This document shows positions 22,210-32,330 of a stretch of DNA of 64,000 nucleotides, piece by piece. Where the stretch lies: positions 236,575 to 300,574 of the forward strand of contig NW_005178758.1 in NCBI RefSeq assembly GCF_000350225.1. The letters run 5' to 3'. Under the pieces are notes generated by a model. The model saw only the letters and a list, made by a program, of their open reading frames with translations. It did not search any database and had not been told where the DNA came from. The stretch's first letter is position 1; each line of letters opens with the position of its first letter. Source of the stretch: Chondrus crispus. Taxonomy: Eukaryota; Rhodophyta; Florideophyceae; Gigartinales; Gigartinaceae. The position numbers were made by a program, and so were the translations under genes.

Positions 22210-22710
22210 TTAGAGTGGGGGCTTTGGTTCCAGGAACACGAGGCCCCTCCCCGCAGTGGTGACGCGCACTCGGGCTTGCGACATCGCGAGGATGGTAACC
22301 CAGCGGGAGATTCGGATCGCCTGCGGGGCCTCATCCTGTACATGCGGACGGCTAGTTTGGCGTCCGTGTCGCCTTGTAGGGGGAGTCGGCTCCCCCTTTC
22401 CATCGACGATGGCTGCGGAGCCACCGTGTCGAAGTTCGAGCTTGTGACCGTTGATGTCGATGCTACGTACGTGGGCATAGATGAACGCCATGCCGAGAAG
22501 AACAGGAACGGCAAGCTGTTCCGCCACCACGAACGGTATACGGAACGTCGTGTTCCGCAAACGGACTGCAAGGCGGAAGACTGCCGTAAGTCGAAGCGGG
22601 TTACTGTTCGCGCCAGCCAGTCGCGGTAATGGCGCGTCCCGTATTACGAAGCGGGTCCAGTCGGGAGGGAGGTCGGCCTTCCTCACTAAGTTTTAGTACG
22701 AACACGTATC
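22210..22710 (-). pseudogene. Gypsy 2 retropepsin with damaged active site
   Basis: The minus frame has PFVVAEQLAVPVLLGMAFI and VRSIDINGHKLEL, matching the second half of retroviral-type aspartic proteases. At the expected active site, 22702-22710 reads Asp-Thr-Cys instead of Asp-[Thr/Ser]-Gly, and a TAA follows two codons later, before NLVRKADLP. Both changes would stop the enzyme from forming. Confidence 0.7.
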
Positions 22711-22997
22711 GACTGCCATCGTGCGGGGCTTGAACGCGTTCCCTTCGGTAGCCACGGAGCCAAGGACGTTATATATCTCGGACGTCATGAGGCATACGAT
22801 GCCGTCGACGATCTTGGGCGCGACCCGTTCGGCGAGATCGTTCCACCGAGGTCGTCGCCTTCGGCTCTGGCCCCTCCTGTGTTTCCTTCTGCTACGAGTC
22901 TTGGGGCGCCCGCGTCTCAGTGATGCCCCCTCGGTTGCTTGAGTCCGTACGTGGTTGACATTTCGTCGGCTCCCTTGGCCTCACAGGAGTCTGGGGG

Positions 22998-23994
22998 TCA
23001 ACCGGTTTCTATTCGGTAGCCGGTACTCCCGTCCTTTTCATTACCCATCACCGGGACTACGGGCGTCCCGGTGCTGTCCTCTTCTAACGTCGGGCTTACG
23101 GAGGCCTCGAAGTTCGCTCCCCCCTGTATCGGCATTGCAGGGGCTACTGTGCTCGCTTCCGGTGGCGAGGGGTGTATCATCGGACAATACCCCCCGTGAC
23201 CATGGCGAGCATGTGGGGACCGGTCGAGTTCGTGGGGACAAGACGGCTCACGCGACCGCGTGGACGTAACCTTCTTTACCCTTTTTCGAACTACCGGTGC
23301 TATCGGAGCTACCTTCTGGGCCATCGCCGGCCAGGTCTTCTTCGGGTCCTCGGCCGCGTGGGTCGGGACGTCTCACCCACTGCGGCACCACGTCATCGCC
23401 GAAGTATTCGGGTACTTCTAGACCTTGACCTGCGACGTCCGGACGTCGCAGGATATGGGGGACAGGGAGAACCGGTTCTCCATCGTGACCCTCTGCGGCT
23501 AGGGGATGCGGATCCTCTACCCAATCTTGCAGGTACATGATGGCATTCTGTACCTGTTGAGGTAACCGAGAACGGTCTCGGTCCCCTCCCCTTCCTTGAC
23601 AGGGATACCTTATGTCCGCCAGGCGGTAATCGGGTCGATCACGACGATCGAGTTCTTTACGGCGATACCCACCTCCCCGTGGGGCGAAGCGTGCGCCCCT
23701 ACCCGAACGATTCGGGAAACCTTGACGCGGGCGACGGCCCTCGCCGACCGACTGCCGGAGGACTTTACGCGCACCGCAGCGCGTCTCTATCTGGTAGCGG
23801 TGGTTCCTGTACGCCGTGAACATCCGTTGTCCCGGCGACAGGAACGGGCAGGCGTACATGTGTCGTGCACTGAGGCCATGTGTGGCAGCCTCAGGCAGGG
23901 CACGGGTGTTTGGGACGCGGGGAGTGGGAAACGGGAGACCACCCGGTGATAACCGGCACCGGGGTCCGGGCGCGCGTGCGCAGTAGGTAGACAA
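22998..23994 (-). pseudogene. Gypsy 2 Gag-like region
   Basis: Upstream of the protease, minus frames at 23248-23994 and 22998-23324 are basic and charged, with a Gly/Arg-rich stretch (GRGARFAPRGGGYRRKE) and acidic parts. The position fits Gag, but I see no capsid signature or zinc knuckle, so this is a placement, not a family match. Confidence 0.4.
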
Positions 23995-24716
23995 AGGTAG
24001 GAACAGACAAAAACAGAGCGAAGCGAGCGTAGTAAGGGGAGCAGAATGGCAACGGACGCGCGTAGGGGGCCGTAGTATCTTCGGTAGCAGGGCGCGGTAG
24101 AAAGGAGTGGAGATTCAAGGGAATAGATGGGCTCGCGTGGTGTCGCACCGGGAGTGCGAGGGCCGGCGCGAGGCTACTACCGAGAATCCAGAAACATGAG
24201 AAAGAACCCCAAGGCTTCGTGCCTCTTTACTTAGGGTGGAGCGTCGACCATATGGTCGTCGACGCCATAATAATAATAGCTTAAAATACGGCAATAATAC
24301 CGGCGTACCGGCTTATATGCTGTACTGTACGCAATACCCCTGGTATCGGGTTATGATACACGAATACACGTGGTGATCACACACGAATACACGTGGTGAT
24401 AATACACGTTTACGGGTGGGTGATGAGCTGTCAGTACTTCGACAGAGCTTACACCAGGCCGTGCCTGAGGGAGAAATACACGTGTACACGTGGGATAACT
24501 CGCGTGTGCCCCGCTATTGAGGGAGGCATGTTAGTGCACTACATAGCCCCGCTCGTAGAGTCGAGCGTCCCACGAGTGGTGATTCAGCGGGATTATTTCC
24601 GCTATTTACGCGTACAGTACCCCGGGTTGTGTGCCGACTTGATCGTGCACGGAACGGTGGGAACTCGGCTGGGAGCGGGTGAACGGATCGGCGGACTGTA
24701 AGTTGAGCCCGGTACG
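23901..24716 (+). repeat. LTR-like block, left copy
   Basis: It aligns in the same direction with 28860-29128 plus 31888-32330. Shared stretches include GGGAGACCACCC, TCCGGGCGCG, CCAAGGCTTCGTGCC, an AT-rich TAATAATAATA run and GTCAGTACTTCGACAG. Family X copy B begins at its right edge. The copies are well diverged, so if they are the two LTRs of one element the insertion is old. The exact ends are not certain. Confidence 0.6.
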
Positions 24717-27459
24717 ATGCACGGGGCAATGTTCGCGGGGAGGTACGGCCACGACGGCGGACGTTGGCCTCGCGCGAGCGAGTTGTGGGGACGGAGCATG
24801 ACCGACGCCCCTTTGTTATTCGAGAGGGCATCGTTCCTTTCGGCGGAAGGGTTGCGGGACCCGGACTTGATCCGTACCTACGCGACTGCAACGGGCGAGC
24901 TCCCGGGTGGCCTCAGCTTACAGGCTGTGTTTTCCAGAGACTTCAGCCATCGATTGGTCGTAGCGAATGAGTTACTACGCCCTGAGTTCAGGCGGACGGA
25001 TGCCGAATCGCGAGAAGCGTTCGTGAGTTTCATTCGCCAACGCATCCGTCGTACCCCGTGCGACCGGCTAGTCCCCCGAGGGTGGGACTTAGACACGTGG
25101 GCGTACCGTGAGGAGGCCGACCATGGGTATGTTGCCAATTTGCGGCATATTATGGGAGGACTCTGCGAAAGGGAGGAGGAACCATCCTTGTGGATGATGG
25201 CGTGGGACGCGGCGTTGGTGCCGGCAGGGTATGCCGTCGAATTGGAGAGGCGGAAGAACTCCGCCATGCATGGGAAGCTCAAGTTTGAGCGTCGTATGCG
25301 GAACCGCATAGGGGTTTTCATCGCCTACGAGTGGGTAGAGGTAATTTAGTGCAATGTGCCTGTCAGGCCGGAACCAGGGTCCAACGGTCCAGCGACAACA
25401 CAACCAACAAACAACAACCAACAAGAGTTGCCGACGGCACAGCCCTACGGAGTGTCCGATTCTCCCTTTCCCTTTAAGTGGGTTTGCGGCCCACAGTAGC
25501 TCAAGTCCCTGACAGGGGGGGGGCAAAAGGAAGAGGCCCGCCCCGGGACGAATGGTGGTAGAGTCTTGTACAGGCAGCTGCTCGGCGAGTTCGGGGCGGT
25601 AATTAGGAAGCCGGGCCCGATGGGTCGTAAATCCAATGCTCGCGGAGCGCCTGTTACACCTTATACCCTCGATAAGGTCTTCGACGGGGGCGCCGCAACG
25701 CAGCCCGACGGGAATTAGCAAACACGTAGCAGTGCTACACCTCCGTACTGCCCGATGGCAAAGTACCGACACCGGAACGGTCGCAACCTGTATCCGATGG
25801 AACCAACACTGTCCTGTATACACAACAGGACCTTCGAAGGAAACGTCGTTGCAACAGCCTCCGTCGGTGGTCGTAAACAAGTAGCAGCGCTACACCCACG
25901 TGTCGCCAGATGGCAAAGACACCTACACCGGTCCGGTCGCAACCAAAGCCGATGGCACCAACACAAGATAAGGGAATAGAAATAGAGATAGAAATAGAAA
26001 AGGATAGGTGAAATAAAGGAAAAGGAAAGGGAACCCCCGAGCGCAAAGGATAACGTAATCTGTGGTAAAAGGGAGCGTCTTGGGAAAGACGGACTTCGAC
26101 CAAGACGATATTCAACTCTGGCAACTCGGGTTACCTTTACTGACTTGGTGGTCAGAGGGCTAAGGTATATATCGCCCCGCCGGAGCCACTACAGTGGCTC
26201 GCGGCGCTAGATCCTAGATCTAATCTAGTGTCAGCAAAATTAATGCCAACTAATTAACTAAATAAAAAATAATAATTAAAAATTAAAACTGTGCAATTAT
26301 TCACACGTGTGTCCCCCAACTCGGACTACTTTTCATATCCAAATATTTTCTTTCTTTTCACCCCCCTTTTTAGGTGCGTATTGCACTACAGGTAACCTCG
26401 TTCGAGCGAGTGACGTTGCGCACGCGGTATCCAGATCTACCGACGTGGTTCGACCAGTATGAAGTTCCGGCGGACTTCATTGCTGAGCTTCCACCATGCC
26501 TGGTGTATTACGGTCTAGTCATGATGGAAGATCCTCAATCACCCAAGGGGATGGTGTTTCTGAGTGAATGGCTTGCTATCATTGCGAAACGCTTCATCTG
26601 GTCCAGGTATGATGGTCGCTTATATGTGCTCCCGGCAGCCGTTGTGGAGTGGCTGCGGTGTCTCGATTTGACGAGGGTGTTGGGGACTGCCTTTCTGCAG
26701 GGTCGACTTCATGCGCTGCTATATCTCCATGACAGCGTTGACTGGCCTCGGGTTCCTTATAGTCAAGGGCATCACTTCGACAATCCCAGAGTGAGGAATC
26801 ACTCGCCCGGGCGGCAGTTTGATGCCGGTACGCCGCTGACGGGGAACTGGGTGCGCATTGAAGCCGGAACGTTGAACTTCACCCAGTCCGACCTGCTGTT
26901 GGGCCGACCGGAGACCACCTCCGAGGTTGGTGGAGAAAATGCACGCGGGCGACCGCGTGAGGAAGTAGCCGAGGGCGATCCGGGCCACTTCGCGTCTGAA
27001 CCCGCCCGCGTGAGGGCGAAACACGGCGAGCGCAGTACAACGACCGATGTCGTGATGGCCGAAGGTGCAGCTGTCGTGCCGCCGGTAGCGCAAGCGGAGG
27101 GGACCGGGTGCGATCCGCTTGAGTTGTCTGACGCCAAGTTGGTCGCGTTACTTCCCAATCCTCTGATGGCGGCGAGAGTGAGACGCCTGGTTGCGGAGGC
27201 GGAATCTGTGGAGGTAACCGAGGTGGCGGGTCGCGCGAATGTGCCCCCGTCCGAACCTCTTCCGACGGAGGTGGCCCTCCGCCCGGAGACGGGGGAGGAG
27301 CCCGACCGAGGCGTCGGAGCGGGGAAGTCGACTCCCACAGGAGGGGAAGCAGAATCGCTGCTAAGATACACAAGCATGCCTTTTCCCTTCAAGGTGTTTC
27401 AATGCGGTGCTCAAGGAGGCTTTTCGGTCCTCAGATGCTTTGGCAAGGGTAAAAGATAG
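24717..27459 (+). CDS. Family X copy B, uncharacterised protein with one intron
   Basis: Exon 1 is 24717-25340 (ATG start); exon 2 is 26374-27459 in the same phase after a GT-AG intron. The predicted protein is about 570 residues. Joining the exons restores alignment with copies A and C: ANELLRPEF, GYV, ERRMRNR-x-GVFIAYEWVE in exon 1, then SFER (26398-26409), YPDLPTW (26428-26448), a VYYG block, MVFLSEW (26551-26571), YDGRLYVLP and LHALL with VDW (26707-26745). The last 180 residues are acidic, Pro/Glu rich and probably disordered. It has no known domain that I recognise. It follows an LTR-like block and may be the only gene of a non-autonomous LTR element. Confidence 0.6.
25341..26373 (+). 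other. Intron-like insertion in family X copy B (1,033 bp)
   Basis: It begins GAG|GTAATTT and ends CCCCCCTTTTTAG|GTGCG, in phase 0. Copies A and C read straight through the same place (between the AYEWVE-like and SFER blocks), so this is a gain in copy B. It is ten times longer than the gene-island introns (about 100-150 bp) and holds a direct repeat and A/T-rich 3' part. It could be a spliceable insertion. Confidence 0.65.
25720..25964. repeat. 90-bp direct repeat, 155-bp period
   Basis: Positions 25720-25809 and 25875-25964 are diverged direct copies. Shared parts include GTAGCAG-GCTACAC, GATGGCAAAG and GATGG-ACCAACAC. They lie inside the copy B intron. Confidence 0.75.
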
Positions 27460-28859
27460 CCACATCCTGTAAGACGACGGAAGAGATGATTGGAGCAGAA
27501 TGCGGCGCGAGACACACAATACCAGATCACAAAGTACGGGGAGAGAACCCGTGGAAAATCCGTTTCGAAGGGTTTTCATGTTCACCTACTTGCAATTAGA
27601 TGATCCTGTCTGGTTTTTGATCCAGGCTTTAAAAGCCTGGATCAATGCGAGAAATGAACATAAAATTTATGTTCACTTCTCGCAGGGGGCACAGCTTCCT
27701 CAGCGTCATTGCCCGAAGCTTCAATACTCACATGAAGGGAATTGCCTCCAAGCCTGCTGTTACCAGGATTACGGCAAGGGTAGATCCATTGACTGTTGCA
27801 ATCTCAGATGCTGAGCTTTGAATAAACGTCCGATGAGATGCCGTCATAGATGTGTGGGTAATGAGGAAGGAGGCTGTGACATAGCCAAACTCGCGCCGTG
27901 CGCTAACTGCTCATGTGGCCAGCTACTCACAGAATAGGATGACTTCATTTACAAAGAGAGAATTGCAGCGTATGTTAGGGATTTTTGAAAGCAAAATAGA
28001 CTCCTGAGTACTAAAAGTACAGCTTGTGGCTGCCTTGGTGCGGCGGCAATCGGACATACGCAGCGAAGCGGTAAGCCTCGATAGTTATAGTAAAAGAGGG
28101 GCTCGATTGAAGCCTGAATTATTTTTGGAAGCTGAGAAATGTGTGTGTGTGGCGTTAAAGGAGGCCTCCGTCTGGTCTTAGATAGTTGTACCCCTCGTTC
28201 CCCTCGTAGGGACTATCGGTATGCAGGAGGGATCACGTCATGAACTACAGATCTTCAAGGTACTGAGAGGTCTCTTTTCGAATAAAACGTTGCGCATGCC
28301 CGAACCTTGGGCTCCCCTTTCATTGCTCAAGACGCTGACAGACGCTGTTAAATCAGATACGTCAGACCTGTGGGCTTGTAGCAAAGCCGCACAACATCCA
28401 TCTTGGAAGACGTTCCAGATGCAGTTGTCGCGGTTGCGGACAAAGATTTGGATGTCACTGCGTTGCCCGTAGAAATAAAGCAATGGCGGCAATGGGGACC
28501 GTTAGGGCGGCTACATAACGCATTTGGATGTGGGAAGGAGCGAACTCAGCAATGGGACTTTTCGGGAGGTCGTACCGACATTGCCACATCGCGCCCAAGG
28601 TCAAAACCATGCTGCAACACTTAGGGGAACAATGTGGTGTTCGTGGTGGGCACGGGGATACTTGATTGAAAGGCGGATGAGGTCTGCATGTATTATACTA
28701 CTGAAGAATTTCGTCACAAGTACATTCAGAGGCCAAATAAGTACCGAAGGAGTTTGATGCACATCTCAAGAAAATCCACTCATCAGATATTCATAGTTTA
28801 TGTCCTACTATAAACTCAGTCCGGATCTTAACAGGGGCGTTATGTCACACAATGGAGGA
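27460..28859. other. No gene seen between family X copy B and the right LTR-like block
   Basis: Short frames only, none with a domain (the longest is plus 28221-28472). A double foldback lies at 27617-27683 and a short GT run near 28140. If copy B is an LTR element, this would be its 3' internal region. Confidence 0.4.
27617..27683. repeat. Two adjacent foldbacks
   Basis: The first has perfect 13-bp arms (27617-27629, 27633-27645, 3-nt spacer). The second starts two bases later with 18-bp arms (27647-27664, 27666-27683), one mismatch and a 1-nt spacer. Confidence 0.92.
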
Positions 28860-29128
28860 GGGAAGAGTTTTGTACCCCCGGGCAGAGTGCACGCGTTCGG
28901 GGGCGCGGGTGTGGTGTTTCGGGAGACCACCCGTGGGGTAACCGACACGGGATCCGGGCGCGTAGCGCGGTAGGGGAGCGACGGGGTGTAGCGAAGGAAA
29001 GGGGCGCCCTGGAAGGAGCGAAGTAGCAGGAGCGGCTCGGGCGCGGTGGTAATGTAAGGAAGTGAGGGGCGCGCACGGTAAAGTCACTTTTGATCAGATA
29101 CAACTAGATAGGCTCGCGAATTCTAGTT

Positions 29129-31887
29129 CTAGTGTCTATTTGACAAGTCACCTCAAATGAGGCTATGTCCTCTATTGAGGCATCGTTTTCCAATCCCGCT
29201 AAAAGGCCTAAAACCCCAAACTGTCCCTAATGGTGAGCTATACACTTTCCCGCCCTCTATTCCTTACACTCAGCACCTTTTAACCATAGCATCTGGCCTA
29301 TATTTGTCCAGAGACATACTAAAACTTAAGACGAGGAAGCTCAAAAGTTTCTCAGTCCCAAAAATGGCCAAAGACAGTCGTCTCACTCGCGGCGCATATG
29401 TCAACTGCGTGGCACCACGGGTTCTACGCCCTAACGAAGCCCGCAACATATTTGGGACAGGCTACAAGTCCGTCAAGTTGGAAGGGCGTGTGCTGGAAGT
29501 GCTGCCAAAAATTGTGAATGGCAGAAAATACAACCATCTTCGATGTGTTTTTCTTATTGGAACTGGAAAAAAGTATGCCACATTGCCTCTTGGATCCGTC
29601 AAAGCAGGCCGCGTAGCGTCAATAGGGCGCGAACCAGACAGAGACCCACTTGACATCTTAGAAAATGATTTTAGTGGCCAATCAGCACAACGTCCCTCTT
29701 CGCCCTCAACTCGAGCCCGCCCGATGAGCCATGATCATCACGCAGATGACGTGCATAAAACACAACATAGCCCCACAGCCAGATCAACCCCGCCACTATC
29801 ACCACCTTCAATTGGTCAGACTGAAATGTCCACCATTGGAGACAGCTCAGAATCCGAAACTTACGTGGCACATAATCAAAAATGGAAACTTGGAGCTTCA
29901 GGCGAGTCTCTGAATGGGGATGTTCGAAAGATTTCCTGGGGTGTACTGTACCCAGACGGAACTGTCATCAAGCAAGGGATCGCTCCTGAACACATGAAAC
30001 CGTATGACTACTCTCTCGCCATGTTCCCAATTAGTCATCTTCCGCTTATTGTTTCACTTACAAACCACAACCTTCGTGCTGAGAATTGCTTGGATACCTC
30101 TGCAGGCGAAATACTTAAGTTTATCGGTACACTTCTACTGATGACACGGGTGAAGTTTTCTGAACGACGTGAGCTCTGGAGCCGGCAGTCCCATTCAGAT
30201 TTTCTGAGCGTGCCAAATTTTTCAAGAGTGATGTCGCGGGTGAGGTTTGAGTCGCTATTACGCTGTATAAGATTTAGTCGGCAGTCTCAAGCACACGCGG
30301 AGACATATACAGAAGAGCGTCAATGGCAGTTATGTGAAGGATTCGTTGATGCTATTAACCAGCATCGTCTCCAGCATGTTACTCCGTCTGAGCTGCTGTG
30401 TGTAGACGAGTCCAATTCGCGCTGGTATGGGTTGGGAGGCTCATGGATTGACGTTGGATCGCCACATTATGTGGCCCTTGACCGCAAACCCGAGAACGGA
30501 TTGGAGATTCAAAATATCGCTTGTGGCCGTTTAGGAATCATGCTGGGTCTAAAACTTGTGAAATCTGCAGTCGAAACGGCACGTATCAGTAGCCAATCAC
30601 ATGAAGCACTTAACCATGGTACAAAAATATTGGTTGATTTATGTACGCCGTGGAATGACAAAGAGCGAATAGTATGTGCAGATAGCTATTATGCATCGGT
30701 GGAGGCGGCGGAAACATTGCTGGAAAAAATCTGCGATTTACTGGTGTCATCAAATCATGTACAAAAAGATTTCCCATGGGATATTTCAATAATCAGCAGC
30801 TTTTCGAGAAGGGAAGCTATAAAAAGCTAATCAGTAACCTCCGGCTGAGTAGCGGTGAGCAAAAGGACATTGCAGCCGTTTGTTGGCTGGACCGGACAAG
30901 ACGACACTTTGTATCGACCGTCGGTAGTACTTCGCGTACTGTGCTGCAGGAAAGGGTAAGATGGCGTCAGTTTACAGATGGTGCGTGTCGGATGGTAGTT
31001 CAAGTTGAGATGCCGCAGTTGGCATTTCAATATTACGGTGCTTGTGATTCGATTGACAGACACAACCGCATCAGACAGGATAGCATTGATCTCGAAAAAT
31101 CCGTGGAAACAAAGGACTGGAGTTTTAGGATGAACTGCTCACTTATTGGTGTGATAATAAGTGACGCTTTCGTACTGTACGAAGGAGGTCGCGGAGGACG
31201 TCCTGTCATGAAGAAGCATCAATTCTGGTGTGCATGGGCTACAGAACTAATTCGGAACAGGTTTGATGACACTGGGCTGCGGTGCAGAGATGGGTGGGAA
31301 CCAATGGTTCCTAAAATGGTCCCTCGCAGCGGTACGGCTGCTCATCTTACTCCCACGAAAAAGCGCCGCAGGGATAGAGATGTTAATTTCAGGTCAGGCC
31401 GCCTTCAAAAGAAGTGCAAATTGTGTGCAAAGAAGAGTAAGTGGGTGTGTTCCTCCTGCTTAGATGATGCTGATAGGGAGTCTTTTATATGTCACTCACA
31501 AACAGAGCGAGACTGCTTCGAAAAGCGTCTAAACAAATGCCATTAGCTACATATGGGTTCAGTAAACTTTGGGAGAGCTGGTGGTATGTTACAGTTATAT
31601 AGAAAGTTGTCAATAGTCGAATTGGTGCTTACTACATGTGCATATTTTCATTCTCTGCTCGACGAACAGACTATGCGCGCGAAGTATCAGCTCATTGACC
31701 TTGCAGAGGCGTTTCTGTCCATTGGTAATATTTCGTTCCTCCCCTGTCTTCCAGGGTAAAGAAAGATGAACAGTCAGGGAGCGGTGTCCAGCTAGGGCGA
31801 GAGCAGTACGCGATGAGATTTCAATGGGCTCATTTGAGATTTTTTCGGACCTCAAATGAGACTATTTCAATGTCAAATAGACACTAG
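29129..31887 (+). mobile_element. piggyBac-like transposon with CTAG target duplication
   Basis: The body 29133-31883 has perfect 13-bp inverted ends, TGTCTATTTGACA, flanked by CTAG on both sides (29129-29132, 31884-31887). Known piggyBac elements duplicate TTAA and usually begin CCC, so both features are unusual. Subterminal CCTCAAATGAGG-like palindromes occur near each end (about 29150 and 31845). It carries one transposase gene with a frameshift. Confidence 0.85.
29364..31546 (+). pseudogene. piggyBac-like transposase, one frameshift
   Basis: The first frame can begin at the ATG at 29364 (MAKDSRLTRGAY) and reads to 30830. The second frame carries the remainder to 31546. The join lies at the six-A run near 30722-30727: reading the other frame there gives NLRFTGVIKSCTKRFP, the expected continuation, so a 1-nt indel is likely. 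All three catalytic aspartates are visible: CVDES, VCADSYYAS and ACDSIDRHN. The C-terminus has a Cys/His-rich zinc finger (CKLC, CSSC, CHSQ, then C and CH), as in piggyBac. Only the one lesion is evident, so this copy is fairly young. Confidence 0.87.
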
Positions 31888-32330
31888 ACTAGTACCAGAT
31901 GCGAAGCTACAACTCTCTAGATCCAAAGAATCCGTTTTTGAACCCAAGGCTTCGTGCCGCTTTACTTGGGGTGGGACGTCGACTATATACTAGGCGACGT
32001 CGTAGTAATAATAATAACTAGTTAAAATAGAGTGGTATGACACCCTTGAAACGTGTTAGTGGGGCACGGCTACACGTAGGGAATGACACAGGTATAGGTG
32101 GGTATGACACTGGTACGCGTGGGGTATGATTGTCAGTACTTCGACAGGACTCTGTAGATCTTACACGAGCACGAGGCCGGTGGTCGGTGGACACGGTCAC
32201 ACGTGAGAGGAACCACCTGAACAGTGAGAGGTGCCACGTGTGCTTAACGCACGGCGAATGCTACGCGGCGGTACGGTGCTCTGCGCTTTGCGGAGAGAGG
32301 CGAACTAATTTCCCCTCCGAATGATCCGTA

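Larger units (their letters stand above)
18497..23994 (-). mobile_element. Ty3/gypsy retrotransposon 2 (chromovirus-like), decayed
   Basis: The minus-strand order is Gag-like region, protease, RT, RNase H, integrase with HHCC and a C-terminal chromo-like domain, which places it in the chromodomain-bearing Ty3/gypsy group. It is clearly distinct in sequence from element 1. Damaged catalytic motifs in protease and RT, plus frame breaks, show it is inactive. An LTR-like block lies on its 5' side (23901-24716), but family relations suggest that block may belong to the copy B element instead. Confidence 0.85.
28860..32330 (+). repeat. LTR-like block, right copy, split by piggyBac insertion
   Basis: Positions 28860-29128 match 23901 onward, and 31888-32330 match the rest up to about 24470, in the same direction. 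The 2.75-kb piggyBac-like element lies between them. The right end is estimated from the fading of similarity. Confidence 0.6.

Noticed and set aside
24341-24358. TGGTATCGGG as a tRNA-Met primer binding site
   Set aside because: Only the first seven bases fit the initiator pattern, and it lies inside the LTR-like block rather than at its edge.
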